A DNA stretch of 64,000 nt, from contig DATIPD010000016.1 of the NCBI GenBank assembly GCA_035472495.1, positions 124,001 through 188,000 of the forward strand, given 5' to 3'. The notes under the pieces were generated by a model. That model searched no databases. It was not told the origin of the DNA and worked only from the letters and a program-made list of their open reading frames with translations. Origin of the DNA: PSRF01 sp035472495. GTDB taxonomy: Bacteria > Acidobacteriota > Blastocatellia > Pyrinomonadales > Pyrinomonadaceae. Of this stretch, positions 7,268 through 15,907 are shown one piece after another; position 1 is the first letter of the stretch; the number at the start of each line of letters is the position of its first letter. The position numbers were made by a program, and so were the translations under genes.

Positions 7268-7972
7268 TTAAAACCAGGGAATTCCCGCCACCTGCCCGAA
7301 ATATTTGAATCCCACACGCAAGCCGTTTAGCACGTTTATCGGGAGCGTTAAGGCCAATGTTACCGAGGCAATTGCATGTGAGAACGCCAATGCAAACAGG
7401 TTTGGTTGGCGCTGATAAACCATTGCCCAAACCATTCCGCCCACGAAAGTCACTACGGCCAGGGCGGGATTAGGAAAGTGAAACAAGCTAAAAATCAGCG
7501 CCACCAGGATTACACTTTTCCAACTTTTGCCGATTCCCAACTGTGCGCGTCGGTTCAGAAAACCATTGAGAACGTACTGCTGAAAAAGTGACCAGATGGG
7601 CAACAGCAAAAACCGATTGCGCCATGGCGCGACAAAAACCGGCTGACTTCTGAACAACGCAAAAGCAACAGCGAGAAGCGCAACACCCACCGTCGGCAGA
7701 AGCAATAAGCGACACGCCGCACCGAAGTTGTCGATCCTGAAGCCGAGTTCTTTGAGACTCTCGCCGCGTTCGTGGTGAGACCGAAACATGAACCCGAGAG
7801 CTAATAGGATTGGAACCGCGGCGACCAGCTTGTTGCTGCCGGCAAATGCCAGCACCACCCATTCGGCAATCAGACCTGAGGTAACGACAGAGACAATCTC
7901 CCAGCGCGCAAGTTTGCGCGATTGCTCGTCAGTCAGCAGATCAGCTGCGTTGTCGACTTCCGTTACCATCAC
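7268..7972 (-). CDS. CPBP-family (CAAX protease-like) membrane protein, degenerate active site
   Basis: This 234-residue integral membrane protein has about seven hydrophobic segments. The C-terminal half has the layout of the CPBP/Abi family: FQQYVLNGFLNRR where the EExxxR motif normally sits, then FSLFHFPNP and SHAIAS supplying the later conserved histidines. The glutamate pair is replaced by QQ, so proteolytic activity is doubtful. The gene overlaps its upstream neighbour by 4 bp, which implies translational coupling. Comparable proteins process prenylated peptides or act as immunity proteins; neither is shown here. Confidence 0.7.
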   Translation of the reverse strand: MMVTEVDNAADLLTDEQSRKLARWEIVSVVTSGLIAEWVVLAFAGSNKLVAAVPILLALGFMFRSHHERGESLKELGFRIDNFGAACRLLLLPTVGVALLAVAFALFRSQPVFVAPWRNRFLLLPIWSLFQQYVLNGFLNRRAQLGIGKSWKSVILVALIFSLFHFPNPALAVVTFVGGMVWAMVYQRQPNLFALAFSHAIASVTLALTLPINVLNGLRVGFKYFGQVAGIPWF

Positions 7973-8454
7973 ACTAACCCTGAAACATTGGATCGTGAAT
8001 CTCCCGAATAGACCTTGCCATCGTTGCCGACAACAAAATGAATCGGGTCACCGAGAAGTTGAAGCGACTTGCGCAATCCGCGTCCGCTGGTGTGAAGTGC
8101 GTACACGCGCGCCTCGTGGAGTCCGGAAGGGAGAGTGTTTACTGCAAACGTGTATCCGTGCCACGGGTCTTTAGCCCAGCCCGCAGCGGATACGTCCGGC
8201 CGGCTTTGGTTCGCGATTGCCGTACCCGCGAAGTGTCCGTCAACAAACAGCTGCACCTCAACTCGTTCCCAAGGCGATGCGTTGTTGACAGCCCAGCCAG
8301 AAATGTCGCGCATCTCCGACAGCTCGCCCCAGCCATGAAAAGTCGGCGGCGCCAGGCTGACAAAAGCAAAGACGGCAAGCGCGCCGACAACAATCGTTTC
8401 GGCGATCGACTTGCCAATCAGTAAATGAACCAATCGCGTTGAGGGAGTCTTCAT
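7969..8454 (-). CDS. Hypothetical membrane-anchored protein with Ig-like fold
   Basis: The start at 8454 gives 161 residues; a longer frame to 8523 would read into an inverted repeat. The product has one N-terminal membrane helix (ETIVVGALAVFAFVSLAPP) and an extracytoplasmic domain with the pattern ISGWAVNNASPWERVEVQLF...GFHEARVYALH-like, resembling Big-type Ig domains found in polysaccharide-synthesis contexts. Its 3' end overlaps the CPBP gene by 4 bp. The two probably act together; function unknown. Confidence 0.6.
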   Translation of the reverse strand: MKTPSTRLVHLLIGKSIAETIVVGALAVFAFVSLAPPTFHGWGELSEMRDISGWAVNNASPWERVEVQLFVDGHFAGTAIANQSRPDVSAAGWAKDPWHGYTFAVNTLPSGLHEARVYALHTSGRGLRKSLQLLGDPIHFVVGNDGKVYSGDSRSNVSGLV

Positions 8455-8487
8455 TAGCTGAGCGGCGGCATTGTAGCTCAGTAATTC

Positions 8488-8555
8488 GTAACGCAAACTG
8501 TTAGTTTGCGTGTTGAGTGGCAATTAGCCAACCGCAAACTAACAGCTTGCGTTAC
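8488..8555 (+). repeat. Inverted repeat with nested hairpins
   Basis: The 23-nt arms at 8488-8510 and 8533-8555 are inverted copies with one mismatch. Each arm is itself a hairpin (CGCAAACT-GTT-AGTTTGCG). The element lies just upstream of the gene starting at 8454 and just beyond the terminator at 8566-8591. Confidence 0.75.
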
Positions 8556-8565
8556 GCCAAACAAA

Positions 8566-8591
8566 AAAGCGGCCGGTAAAGGCCGCTTTCG
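8566..8591 (-). terminator. Rho-independent terminator of the Wza-like gene
   Basis: On the minus strand GCGGCC-TTTACC-GGCCGC is followed by TTTTTTG. It lies about 33 bp downstream of the stop at 8624, a classical intrinsic terminator. Confidence 0.85.
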
Positions 8592-8623
8592 ATTTTCGCT
8601 TCCCTTCCCCTTTGAAAGGTTCG

Positions 8624-9751
8624 TCAGTTCGCTACTTCGATGCGATCGCCTTTTTGTACTGCAGGATCCGGCTCTTTGCCAGACTGAATCTTGCGCAGGT
8701 TGAATTCTGTCGTACTCAATCTGCCATTAGTTCCCTGCCTTGAGATTTTCACTTTTCCGCCGGCGTTGGCTTTCGCACCGCCAGAGGCGAGCACCGCTTG
8801 CGTCAAGGTTAGTCCTGAGTGAAACGGCTTCTGACCTGGTGAATTGATTTCGCCGCCAACGAAATAAAACTCAGTCGGTGCCGGAGGCATGCCGGAGACT
8901 TTGATGGAGTCGCCGGCAAGGACCAGCGTGTTAGAAAGATCGCTGTCTTTGATGTCAACTACGATCAGGTCGCGACCCGCCCGCGTTATTGTCGCGCGGC
9001 CTGCTTCCGGAAGCACGAGCGCTTCCGCCAGCACGGTGTAGAGCGGCACAGCTTCGCGTCGCAAAACTTTTGTTCCCGGCGCCGCAACAAAACCGCTAAT
9101 CGAAATTGAATGGCTTGCATAATCGCGGACGCTAACAGCGACGTTAGGATTTTCGAAGATTTTGATCCGCTGTCGCAGCAGACTGGCGACTTCGCTGGTG
9201 GTCATTCCGGAAACTACGATTGGATTCCCCGCCAGCGGGTACTCAAGCACTCCGTTGTCGAGAACAGTAAAAAGCGTCGAGTTTCTGGTTGAGTTTCCCG
9301 CCAGCTGAATATCCAACACGTCACCAACTCCCACGCGATAAGTCTGAACGGCCGAGCTGGCTACCGACGTCGGATTTGCCGGTGTAGGGGTAACTGCCAG
9401 AGACATTGGCGTCGCTGAGCCTGACGGTTTCAACGCACTGTGGCCTGCACGTGAAGTGTGGGTTGCACTCGTCGGCCTTGAGGGACTCAAGGGTTCAGGC
9501 GTCGACGTATTCGCACGCTTGAGCCGCGACGTCTCCGAGTGATTGAAGTCACTTTTTGGCTGACTCGAATCTGAGTTGGAGTTTGGCCTGGAGTCCTGTC
9601 CCAGAACTCTGGCGCGCGTGTTAGTGGAAGTTTGATTTGTCGCCGGCGGAGAGCTGGCGTTATTGGCTGCGGCCACCGACTTTACCTGACCCGATGCGGA
9701 TGCGGCCAGGAAGGCACTGAAGACGACGGCAGCAAAAACTGGGATTTTCAT
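8624..9751 (-). CDS. Polysaccharide export outer-membrane protein (Wza-like) with SLBB domains
   Basis: The start at 9751 gives 375 residues and places a signal peptide (KIPVFAAVVFSAFLAASASG) at the N terminus. Residues 25-125 are a Ser/Thr/Pro/Asn-rich linker. The Poly_export domain follows (TYRVGVGDVLDIQLAGN), then two SLBB beta-grasp regions (SISGFVAAPGTKVL and FVGGEINSPGQKPF). No lipobox cysteine is visible, unlike E. coli Wza. Such proteins form the periplasmic and outer-membrane channel for exopolysaccharide. No Wzc, Wzx or glycosyltransferase lies nearby, so its partners are elsewhere. A strong terminator follows. Confidence 0.85.
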   Translation of the reverse strand: MKIPVFAAVVFSAFLAASASGQVKSVAAANNASSPPATNQTSTNTRARVLGQDSRPNSNSDSSQPKSDFNHSETSRLKRANTSTPEPLSPSRPTSATHTSRAGHSALKPSGSATPMSLAVTPTPANPTSVASSAVQTYRVGVGDVLDIQLAGNSTRNSTLFTVLDNGVLEYPLAGNPIVVSGMTTSEVASLLRQRIKIFENPNVAVSVRDYASHSISISGFVAAPGTKVLRREAVPLYTVLAEALVLPEAGRATITRAGRDLIVVDIKDSDLSNTLVLAGDSIKVSGMPPAPTEFYFVGGEINSPGQKPFHSGLTLTQAVLASGGAKANAGGKVKISRQGTNGRLSTTEFNLRKIQSGKEPDPAVQKGDRIEVAN

Positions 9752-9764
9752 CGACGTTTTTACT

Positions 9765-9840
9765 CTTTTCCAAGGATCTTGATAGGCAACTGGGCTGGGG
9801 CATTCAGCCCTGGTGCCGATGAGCAAGCGCTCCCAGGATT
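9765..9840 (-). promoter_or_regulatory. Structured 5' leader of the Wza-like gene
   Basis: On the minus strand the leader holds two compact hairpins, GAGC-GCTT-GCTC and GGGCTG-AATGCCC-CAGCCC, separated by CATCGGCACCA. They could be part of a cis-regulatory RNA, but the sequence does not match any riboswitch consensus I know. Confidence 0.25.
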
Positions 9841-9894
9841 AGTAAATTATTAACAACGACGCTTTTGCAGTTTTTGGCTTCGGGCTGGTGTGAT

Positions 9895-11667
9895 TTACGG
9901 GATCGGTCTTCGGGCTGGAAGGTTGGTCGAATTGAAGAGTTCCGGCCAGTGGTGAGTCAATCGATCACGAACCAGGTTTTCAACTTCGTCGGCCGTCGCA
10001 CAGTCAAGACAGTCAGTAACTATTTGATAGGCAGTCCGGGCGTCGATTCCCATGATCGTGCGTCTCACTCTGGGAATTGCCGCGGGGGTCATGCTCAGGT
10101 CTGTGGCGCCAAGTCCGACGAGCAAAACGACATACGCCGGCGTCGACGCCATTTCCCCGCAAACGATCGCGGGAATCTTTGCATTTCGCGCGGCCTTCAG
10201 ACTGTGGTCGATGCTGTGCAAGACGGCTGGATGGAGTGTGCGAAACCAGTCTGCCACTTCGTCGTTGCCGCGATCGACGGCGAGCGTGTACTGCACAAGG
10301 TCATTGGTGCCGAGTTCAAAGAAGTCCACGATACGCGCAATTTTTTCCGCCATGAAAACTGCCGACGGCACCTCGATCATCGCGCCGACGCTGACGGTCG
10401 TTGTCGTTCCCAACTTCTTTCTCTCGTCTTCGATTATTGCTTGCGCGCGTCGCACATCGCTCACGTCCGCAACCATCGGCAGAACAATGCGCAACGCACC
10501 GGTTGCTGAGGCGCGCAGGATCGCGCGGATTTGCGCGCGCATCACCTCTTCGTTCGCCAAAACAAAGCGAATCGCGCGCAGACCAAGCGCCGGGTTTTTT
10601 TCGAGTTGCTGGGCCTGTTCGCGAAACGTGTCGCCACTCAAATCAAACAGGCGGATAACGGCGCCCTCAGCGCCAGCAACGCGAGCAATTTTCTCGTAGG
10701 CCTCGCGCTGTTCTTCCTCCGAAACAAACCCGTCGCGTTTCGCCAGCAAAAACTCTGAACGGTATAGACCAACACCTGACGCGCCAAACGCTTTCACTGA
10801 ATCGAACTCCGACGCGAGTTCAACGTTAGCTCGCAGCGTTACTGCGGTACCGTCTTTTGTTACCGCTGGACCAGCGGCCGGCGGCTCGCTCCCCACCCGC
10901 GCTTCACTTTGCGAAACACTTTTAGCCCGATACTGTTCGAGGGTTGTCGCCGATGGATGAAGGATCACTTCGCTGTTGCGCGAGTCAACGATGATCGTGT
11001 CGCCGGTCTTAGTGCGGCGATAAAAATCTCGCAGTCCGACTACCGCCGGAAGTCCCACGCCACGTGCCAGAATGGCGGTATGCGACGTCCAACCTCCAGT
11101 ATCAGTTACCAGGGCACGCGCGTGTTCGAGATCGAGTTCGGCGACCGCTGAGGGCAGCAGATCGTGAGAGACAATAATTGCTTCTTGCGAGAGCTCGCTG
11201 TTTGACGTTGCCTTGCCACTAAGAGCGACGAGCAGACGTCGCATTACATCTTCGATGTCCGAAACTCGCTCGCCAAGGTAGTTGTCTTTGATCTGGGAGT
11301 AGAGAAACAACAGCCGGTCCCCAACGACCTTGATGGCCCACTCTGCGTTAACACGATTGCCACTGATCTCCTGTTCGATATCAGCGAGAAGTTTTTTGTC
11401 TTCGAGGATTAGCTGGTGGGCGTCAAAAATGTAAGCGTGGTCCTGACCAAAGCGGTGTTCAGCCTGTTCCTTGATCGTCTGCAGCTGCCCGCCGGCGACC
11501 CCGACGGCGTTGCGAAATCGTCGTAGCTCCTTTTCAACCTCCGCTTCATCGATCTTCAGGTGATAGACGTGTTGCGTGCCGTCGTGCAGGCGAAGGACCT
11601 GGCCGATGACGACGCCTTCAGACACACCGAGCCCCTTACAGCGAATCTCCTGGGGCAGTGGCTTCAT
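9895..11667 (-). CDS. ptsI: PTS enzyme I (phosphoenolpyruvate-protein phosphotransferase)
   Basis: This 590-residue protein transfers phosphate from PEP to HPr. The N-terminal domain carries the active His in GGWTSHTAILAR (about residue 196), and the PEP-binding barrel shows LYRSEFLLAKRDG, FFELGTNDLVQYTLAVDRG and the conserved Cys in CGEMAS. Length is normal for the family. The start overlaps the HPr stop by 4 bp (ATGA), so the two are coupled. With HPr, an EIIA and RapZ but no EIIB or EIIC nearby, this relay is probably regulatory and not for sugar uptake. Confidence 0.93.
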   Translation of the reverse strand: MKPLPQEIRCKGLGVSEGVVIGQVLRLHDGTQHVYHLKIDEAEVEKELRRFRNAVGVAGGQLQTIKEQAEHRFGQDHAYIFDAHQLILEDKKLLADIEQEISGNRVNAEWAIKVVGDRLLFLYSQIKDNYLGERVSDIEDVMRRLLVALSGKATSNSELSQEAIIVSHDLLPSAVAELDLEHARALVTDTGGWTSHTAILARGVGLPAVVGLRDFYRRTKTGDTIIVDSRNSEVILHPSATTLEQYRAKSVSQSEARVGSEPPAAGPAVTKDGTAVTLRANVELASEFDSVKAFGASGVGLYRSEFLLAKRDGFVSEEEQREAYEKIARVAGAEGAVIRLFDLSGDTFREQAQQLEKNPALGLRAIRFVLANEEVMRAQIRAILRASATGALRIVLPMVADVSDVRRAQAIIEDERKKLGTTTTVSVGAMIEVPSAVFMAEKIARIVDFFELGTNDLVQYTLAVDRGNDEVADWFRTLHPAVLHSIDHSLKAARNAKIPAIVCGEMASTPAYVVLLVGLGATDLSMTPAAIPRVRRTIMGIDARTAYQIVTDCLDCATADEVENLVRDRLTHHWPELFNSTNLPARRPIP

Positions 11668-11954
11668 AACGTTGACTCCGGCGCCAGTTCGCCAAACCCC
11701 GCAGCGAACAACTCCTCGATCGCAACGATCGCCCGATCTTCGTCTTCACCCTCAACCGAAACCTGCAAATTGGTACCGCGACTAGCTGCCAGCATAAGCA
11801 CATCGAGGATCGACTTGGCATCCGCCGCCAGGCTGCCATCAACGCGACGCAAGGTAACCGAACTCTCAAAGCCGTTAACGACTCTGACAAGTTTGGCTGC
11901 GGCGCGAGCATGTAGTCCCAGCGGGGCCTTGATGAGAAGAGTGCGCTCGACCAT
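11664..11954 (-). CDS. ptsH: HPr phosphocarrier protein
   Basis: The start at 11954 gives 96 residues opening VERTLLIKAPLGLHARAAAK, with the phospho-accepting His in GLHARAA. The regulatory serine region is present as DAKSILDVLMLA, so HPr kinase-type phosphorylation is conceivable, although no kinase gene is in the window. Longer frames upstream read into the EIIA gene and were rejected. The start overlaps the EIIA stop by 1 bp and the stop overlaps the ptsI start by 4 bp, a tight operon. Confidence 0.92.
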   Translation of the reverse strand: MVERTLLIKAPLGLHARAAAKLVRVVNGFESSVTLRRVDGSLAADAKSILDVLMLAASRGTNLQVSVEGEDEDRAIVAIEELFAAGFGELAPESTL

Positions 11955-12418
11955 TACTTCGTTTTTTCCGGAGGTGCTAACAGGTCGCCGGCGAGATAGA
12001 TGCCCTGGCGTCCCAGGTCGCATACATGTCGCGCCATTTCAGGGAGGGAGACTTTTCCGGTTTGGCCGGCCAGCTTAATGACCATCGGCAAATTCACACC
12101 GGTAACAACTTCAATGTTTTTGTCGTCCAGAAACATTGACGCGATGTTGGTGGGCGTTCCGCCAAACATGTCGGTCAACAACAACACACCGGCGCCCTGC
12201 GAGACGCGCGTGATTGCGCGCTGCACTTCGTCGCGGGCTGCATCAACGTCGTCGTGCCAGCCAATCGAAACTGACGTGATGAAGGAAATTGGTCCAACAA
12301 TCATCTCGGCCGCTGCCAGCAGCTCACCAGCCAGGTGACCGTGCGTGACGATTACGCCAGCGATGCGCCGGTTGTCTTCTTTCGAACCGTTCTGCGGTGC
12401 CTTACTACTCATGAACAC
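11954..12418 (-). CDS. PTS EIIA component, mannose/fructose family
   Basis: This 154-residue protein has the EIIA-Man fold: the active His in IVTHGHLAGELLAAAEMIVG and the loop LLTDMFGGTPTNIASMF. It would take phosphate from HPr. No mannose-type EIIB, EIIC or EIID is present, so the protein probably regulates something by its phosphorylation state. It sits between rapZ (34 bp upstream) and HPr (1-bp overlap), the same neighbourhood as the nitrogen-PTS in proteobacteria, but with a mannose-type rather than PtsN-type EIIA. Confidence 0.88.
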   Translation of the reverse strand: MFMSSKAPQNGSKEDNRRIAGVIVTHGHLAGELLAAAEMIVGPISFITSVSIGWHDDVDAARDEVQRAITRVSQGAGVLLLTDMFGGTPTNIASMFLDDKNIEVVTGVNLPMVIKLAGQTGKVSLPEMARHVCDLGRQGIYLAGDLLAPPEKTK

Positions 12419-12452
12419 CTCTTCTCAATCTGCGACGCCGCCAATAACCGCG

Positions 12453-13394
12453 CTAGCGACCGCGATTAGACTTCCTAACGTCACGGTGCACCGCACGCGC
12501 ATCGAAGCCGGCGCGGCGCAGTTTTCGCGCGAGTGCATTTGCAACCATAACAGAACGATGCCTTCCGCCGGTACAGCCGATGCCGACGGTTACATAGGAT
12601 TTTCCTTCCCGTTTGTACTGAGGCAAAAGGTATTCGAGAAGGTCGTAGAAACGGTTGAGCGTTTCTTCAACCTCAGGTTTCTCATTCAAGTAGTTTACGA
12701 CGCGGCGGTCGTGCCCGGAGAGCGGTCGCAAGTCCGGAACAAAATGTGGGTTCGGCAAATGTCTGACGTCAAAGAGCAACTCCAGATTTCCCGGGTTCCC
12801 GTATTTGTGTCCAAAGCTAAGAACCTGAACCCGCATTGGCCCGCCTTTGCGGTCCGGGCTAAACCGCTCCAACAGATTACTGCGCAGTGTGTGCACCGTG
12901 TGATCGGTTGTGTCGATGATCTGATCCGCAAGCGAGCGAATCCGCGACATCGCCGCGCGTTCAGCTCTAATTGACTGCAGCAGTGTCTGTCCTTTGTCGG
13001 CCGGGTGTGGCCGGCGTGTCTCACTGAAGCGATGCTGCAGCACGTCATCCGCTGCTTCAAAGAACAAGACGAAAACGTCGAGGCCAGAAGTGCGCAGCGC
13101 CTCCAACTGTTTACCAAAGTCAGCGAGGAACGTGCCTTCCCGAATATCGATGACCAGGGCAGCGCGTTCAATACCTTGTTCTCCGGAATCTGCCGTCACC
13201 AGCCGCGCGAACGTTCCCAGCATAGTTATCGGCAGGTTGTCGACACAGAAGTAGCCAAGGTCTTCGAAGGCGTTAGTGGCCGACGACATACCTGATCCGC
13301 TGAGGCCGGTAATGATGACGATGTCAGGAGTGGCGCTGTTTTTCTCGCGACGACTTTGCGCCGTCTTCTTGGTGGTCTTTTTCACGCTGAGCAA
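12453..13394 (-). CDS. rapZ: RNase adapter protein RapZ (YvcJ-like P-loop protein), altered Walker A
   Basis: This 313-residue protein matches RapZ/YvcJ: P-loop region ITGLSGSGMSSATNAFEDLG, then CVDNLP, and the conserved C-terminal domain with SFGHKYGNP, DVRHLPNP and IGCTGGRHRSV. In E. coli RapZ controls GlmS synthesis and senses glucosamine-6-phosphate. The Walker A lysine (GxxGxGKS) is Met here, so nucleotide binding may be weakened, while the C-terminal RNA- and sugar-binding domain is intact. It is clustered with PTS genes, hpf and rpoN as in many Gram-negatives. Confidence 0.9.
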   Translation of the reverse strand: MLSVKKTTKKTAQSRREKNSATPDIVIITGLSGSGMSSATNAFEDLGYFCVDNLPITMLGTFARLVTADSGEQGIERAALVIDIREGTFLADFGKQLEALRTSGLDVFVLFFEAADDVLQHRFSETRRPHPADKGQTLLQSIRAERAAMSRIRSLADQIIDTTDHTVHTLRSNLLERFSPDRKGGPMRVQVLSFGHKYGNPGNLELLFDVRHLPNPHFVPDLRPLSGHDRRVVNYLNEKPEVEETLNRFYDLLEYLLPQYKREGKSYVTVGIGCTGGRHRSVMVANALARKLRRAGFDARAVHRDVRKSNRGR

Positions 13395-13395
13395 T

Positions 13396-13505
13396 GAAGG
13401 GGGAACAGGGGAAAGGGTAAGGGGGAACGGGTCAAAGAAAACTACATTGTCCTTTCCCGGCCTCCGTCTTCCCTATTCCCCTTTTACCTTTCCCCTTTTA
13501 CCCCA
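13396..13505 (+). repeat. Intergenic inverted repeat (GGGGAA word)
   Basis: The left arm at 13397-13432 is made of G-rich words (GGGGGAACAGGGGAAAGGG), and the right arm at 13450-13504 of the complementary words (CCCTATTCCCCTTTTACC). The pair fills the 117-bp gap between hpf and rapZ and can form one long G/C-rich stem. Confidence 0.7.
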
Positions 13506-13511
13506 TCTTGT

Positions 13512-14045
13512 TTACGGTTCGATCAGACCGTAGTTTCCGTCTGTGCGTTTGTAAAGAACGCCGACGCGGTCGGTGTCAGCATCACGAAAAACAACGAACT
13601 GATCGGGATCTGACGACAGTCGCAGGGCCGCCTCTTCAGCGGTCATAGGTTTAATCGAATAACGCCGCGCGTTGATTATTCTGGGTGGACGGGGACTCGC
13701 TTCAACTTTCCCGCCGGGACTGGGTGCGACCGCTGACGTTCTAGTCGCGCTTTGTTTCCGATCGATAGTCTTCTTTTTCAGCTTCAGTGCCTGTTTTTCA
13801 ATTTTCCCGATGGCGCGGCTCAGAGCCAGGTACATATCGGCATTGATATCTTTCGCTGTCAGCGTGTGGCCGCGCCAGTGGACGATCATCTCCGCCATGT
13901 GACGGTTTTTTTCCGCGTCAATGATGGCGTGGGTCCAAACAATCTGACCGTTGAAAATGTGCTCGAGTTTTTTGAACTGAGTTTCTACGTGCTTGCGAAT
14001 GGCAGGGGAAACTTCAACGTGACGACCGGTGTACTCAAACCTCAT
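13512..14045 (-). CDS. hpf: Ribosome hibernation promoting factor, long form
   Basis: The start at 14045 gives 177 residues with GAAGGAC upstream as a ribosome binding site. The N-terminal S30AE domain (MRFEYTGRHVEVSPAIRKHV, about residues 1-105) sits in the 30S decoding site. A basic linker follows, and the C-terminal domain (TAEEAALRLSSDPDQFVVFR onward) dimerises ribosomes into 100S particles. The two-domain form is typical of most bacteria outside gammaproteobacteria. Its position next to rpoN is conserved. Confidence 0.92.
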   Translation of the reverse strand: MRFEYTGRHVEVSPAIRKHVETQFKKLEHIFNGQIVWTHAIIDAEKNRHMAEMIVHWRGHTLTAKDINADMYLALSRAIGKIEKQALKLKKKTIDRKQSATRTSAVAPSPGGKVEASPRPPRIINARRYSIKPMTAEEAALRLSSDPDQFVVFRDADTDRVGVLYKRTDGNYGLIEP

Positions 14046-14166
14046 GTCCTTCGTTCCCTTCTCAACCCGTATGGATATAGTAATGCCTGCCAGACTGCCG
14101 ACCTCGTCTGGCGATTGATAACAACTCCAGGGGGCTAAACTCCTCTCGCGCTCGGCGGCGAACTGC

Positions 14167-15786
14167 TTAGACAACAGCACGGCGCTCGCGCGAGCCAGGG
14201 ATACTCATCTGATCGCGATACTTGGCGACCGTACGTCGCGATAATTTTATGCCGTCTTTGATCAAAATCTTCACGACTTGATCATCGGTAATCGGGTTCT
14301 TCGAATCTTCTTCTTCAATCAACTTCTTGATCTTCAGCTTAATGATGCGGGTGGAAATCTCTTCACCGTCCTCATTCATCATGCCTTCCGTGAAGAAGCG
14401 GCGCAGCTCGATTACACCCTGGGGGGTATGGGCATACTTGCGATTGACCACACGCGAAACTGTCGAGAGGTGCATGCCGATGTCTTCGGCAATGTCTTTG
14501 AGCATCATTGGCTTGATCTGCTCAACACCATGATCAAGAAAATCTCTTTGACGCAGCACGATTGATTCGACGACTTTATAAATTGTCTGGCGTCGGTGCT
14601 CGATGTTGCGCAGCAGATCAACCGCAGACCGCATCTTCTCGCGAATGAAACTTTTTGTTTCGTTACTTACGTCTGACTGGCCCAGCATGTGCTGGTACTG
14701 CTGACTCACACGCAGGCGCGGACTACCATCGTCGGCAAAGTAGATGACATATTCGGTGTCGTCTTCGTCCAGTTTCTCGATGTAGATTTCCGGACTGATG
14801 AGGATGGGTTCTTCAGATGAATAGCGCCGTCCGGGATAAGGATCGAGGGTGCGAATGAACTGCAACTCGGCCAACAGAGTATCAACGTCGCTGCCAATCT
14901 GTTTCGCAAGATGCGGCAGCTTATGCTGTTGTAATTCTGAGAGGTGCTCACTAATGAGCGCGGTTGCGAGGCGATCACTCTCGCCCATCACTTCCACCTG
15001 CACCAATAAACACTCGCGCACATCGCGCGCTCCGCAACCTACTGGATCGAGGCGCATCACTGCCTGCCTCGCTTCTTCAACTTTTTCCTCAGTCCAGCCA
15101 CCCATCGCGGCAATCTCTGCGTTCGTCGCGTTCAAGCGCCCATCAGCGTCGAGGTTGCCGATTACGCTAACCGCAACGTCGCATACTTGCTCGTCGACCT
15201 GGCTCATATGAATCTGCCACTCGAGGTGATCTGCCAGCGACGGCGCTCTCGTCAGAAACTGCTCAAAGGTCGGCGCATCTTCCTTGTACTCAATCTCCTG
15301 AGTCTTGTAGCCCGGGTCGAGGTAATCTTGAAACTCGCGACCAAAATCAATTTCCTCGAAGGCGTCACGCGAGCTGTCTTCGCCGCCCTCACCCAGCGAC
15401 TCCTCGCTACCTTCAAACGTCGTCTCATGTCCCTCAGACTCGCCTATTTCACCTTCGCCTTCCGCGTAAGACGAGGCGACCGCTTCCGCATCGCCGGAGC
15501 CGTTGGAGGAGGGCGTTCCTAGTTCGGGTTCAGAAGCTTCGATTTGTGATGGCTGATCAGGTCCAGCTCCGGAGTCGGAACTGGCCAGGTGATCGAGAAT
15601 TTTTTCGGCGAGTTCACCAACCTCTTCCTGAGACGCAACTTCTTCGAGCACGGGGTTCTCAAGAATTTGTTGTTGAATCAGGTCAGCAAGCTCAAGAGTC
15701 GTCATCTGCAACATCTCAATCCGCTGGCGCAACTGCGGCGTTAAGACGAGTCTTTGAGATAGGCTGGTAGTTAACTTAAGCGACAT
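14167..15786 (-). CDS. rpoN: RNA polymerase sigma-54 factor
   Basis: This 539-residue protein has all three regions: the glutamine-rich activator-interacting N terminus (LVLTPQLRQRIEMLQMTTLE), an acidic linker (about residues 75-165), the core-binding domain, the helix-turn-helix (HLSTVSRVVNRKYA) and the RpoN box SRRTVAKYRD near the C terminus that reads the -24 element. It directs transcription that needs enhancer-binding ATPases; none is encoded here. It lies between lptB and hpf, as in many diderms. Confidence 0.95.
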   Translation of the reverse strand: MSLKLTTSLSQRLVLTPQLRQRIEMLQMTTLELADLIQQQILENPVLEEVASQEEVGELAEKILDHLASSDSGAGPDQPSQIEASEPELGTPSSNGSGDAEAVASSYAEGEGEIGESEGHETTFEGSEESLGEGGEDSSRDAFEEIDFGREFQDYLDPGYKTQEIEYKEDAPTFEQFLTRAPSLADHLEWQIHMSQVDEQVCDVAVSVIGNLDADGRLNATNAEIAAMGGWTEEKVEEARQAVMRLDPVGCGARDVRECLLVQVEVMGESDRLATALISEHLSELQQHKLPHLAKQIGSDVDTLLAELQFIRTLDPYPGRRYSSEEPILISPEIYIEKLDEDDTEYVIYFADDGSPRLRVSQQYQHMLGQSDVSNETKSFIREKMRSAVDLLRNIEHRRQTIYKVVESIVLRQRDFLDHGVEQIKPMMLKDIAEDIGMHLSTVSRVVNRKYAHTPQGVIELRRFFTEGMMNEDGEEISTRIIKLKIKKLIEEEDSKNPITDDQVVKILIKDGIKLSRRTVAKYRDQMSIPGSRERRAVV

Positions 15787-15907
15787 TTCTTACGTCAGAT
15801 AAGCTCTTGTTTTGGGCTATTTGCGATTGTTTGTCGCAGGGAGATTATACTCGATTAAAGCGGTTTTGCGTGTGCCTGTTTCGCAGCCGCGCAAAAAAGA
15901 CTGTGGA

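Noticed and set aside
8470..8500. tRNA-like GTAGCTCAG near 8474
   Set aside because: There is no acceptor stem or T-loop around it; it is a chance match beside an inverted repeat.
9765..9840. Cyclic di-GMP (GEMM) riboswitch before the Wza-like gene
   Set aside because: The hairpins do not fit the GEMM consensus; kept only as an unassigned leader.
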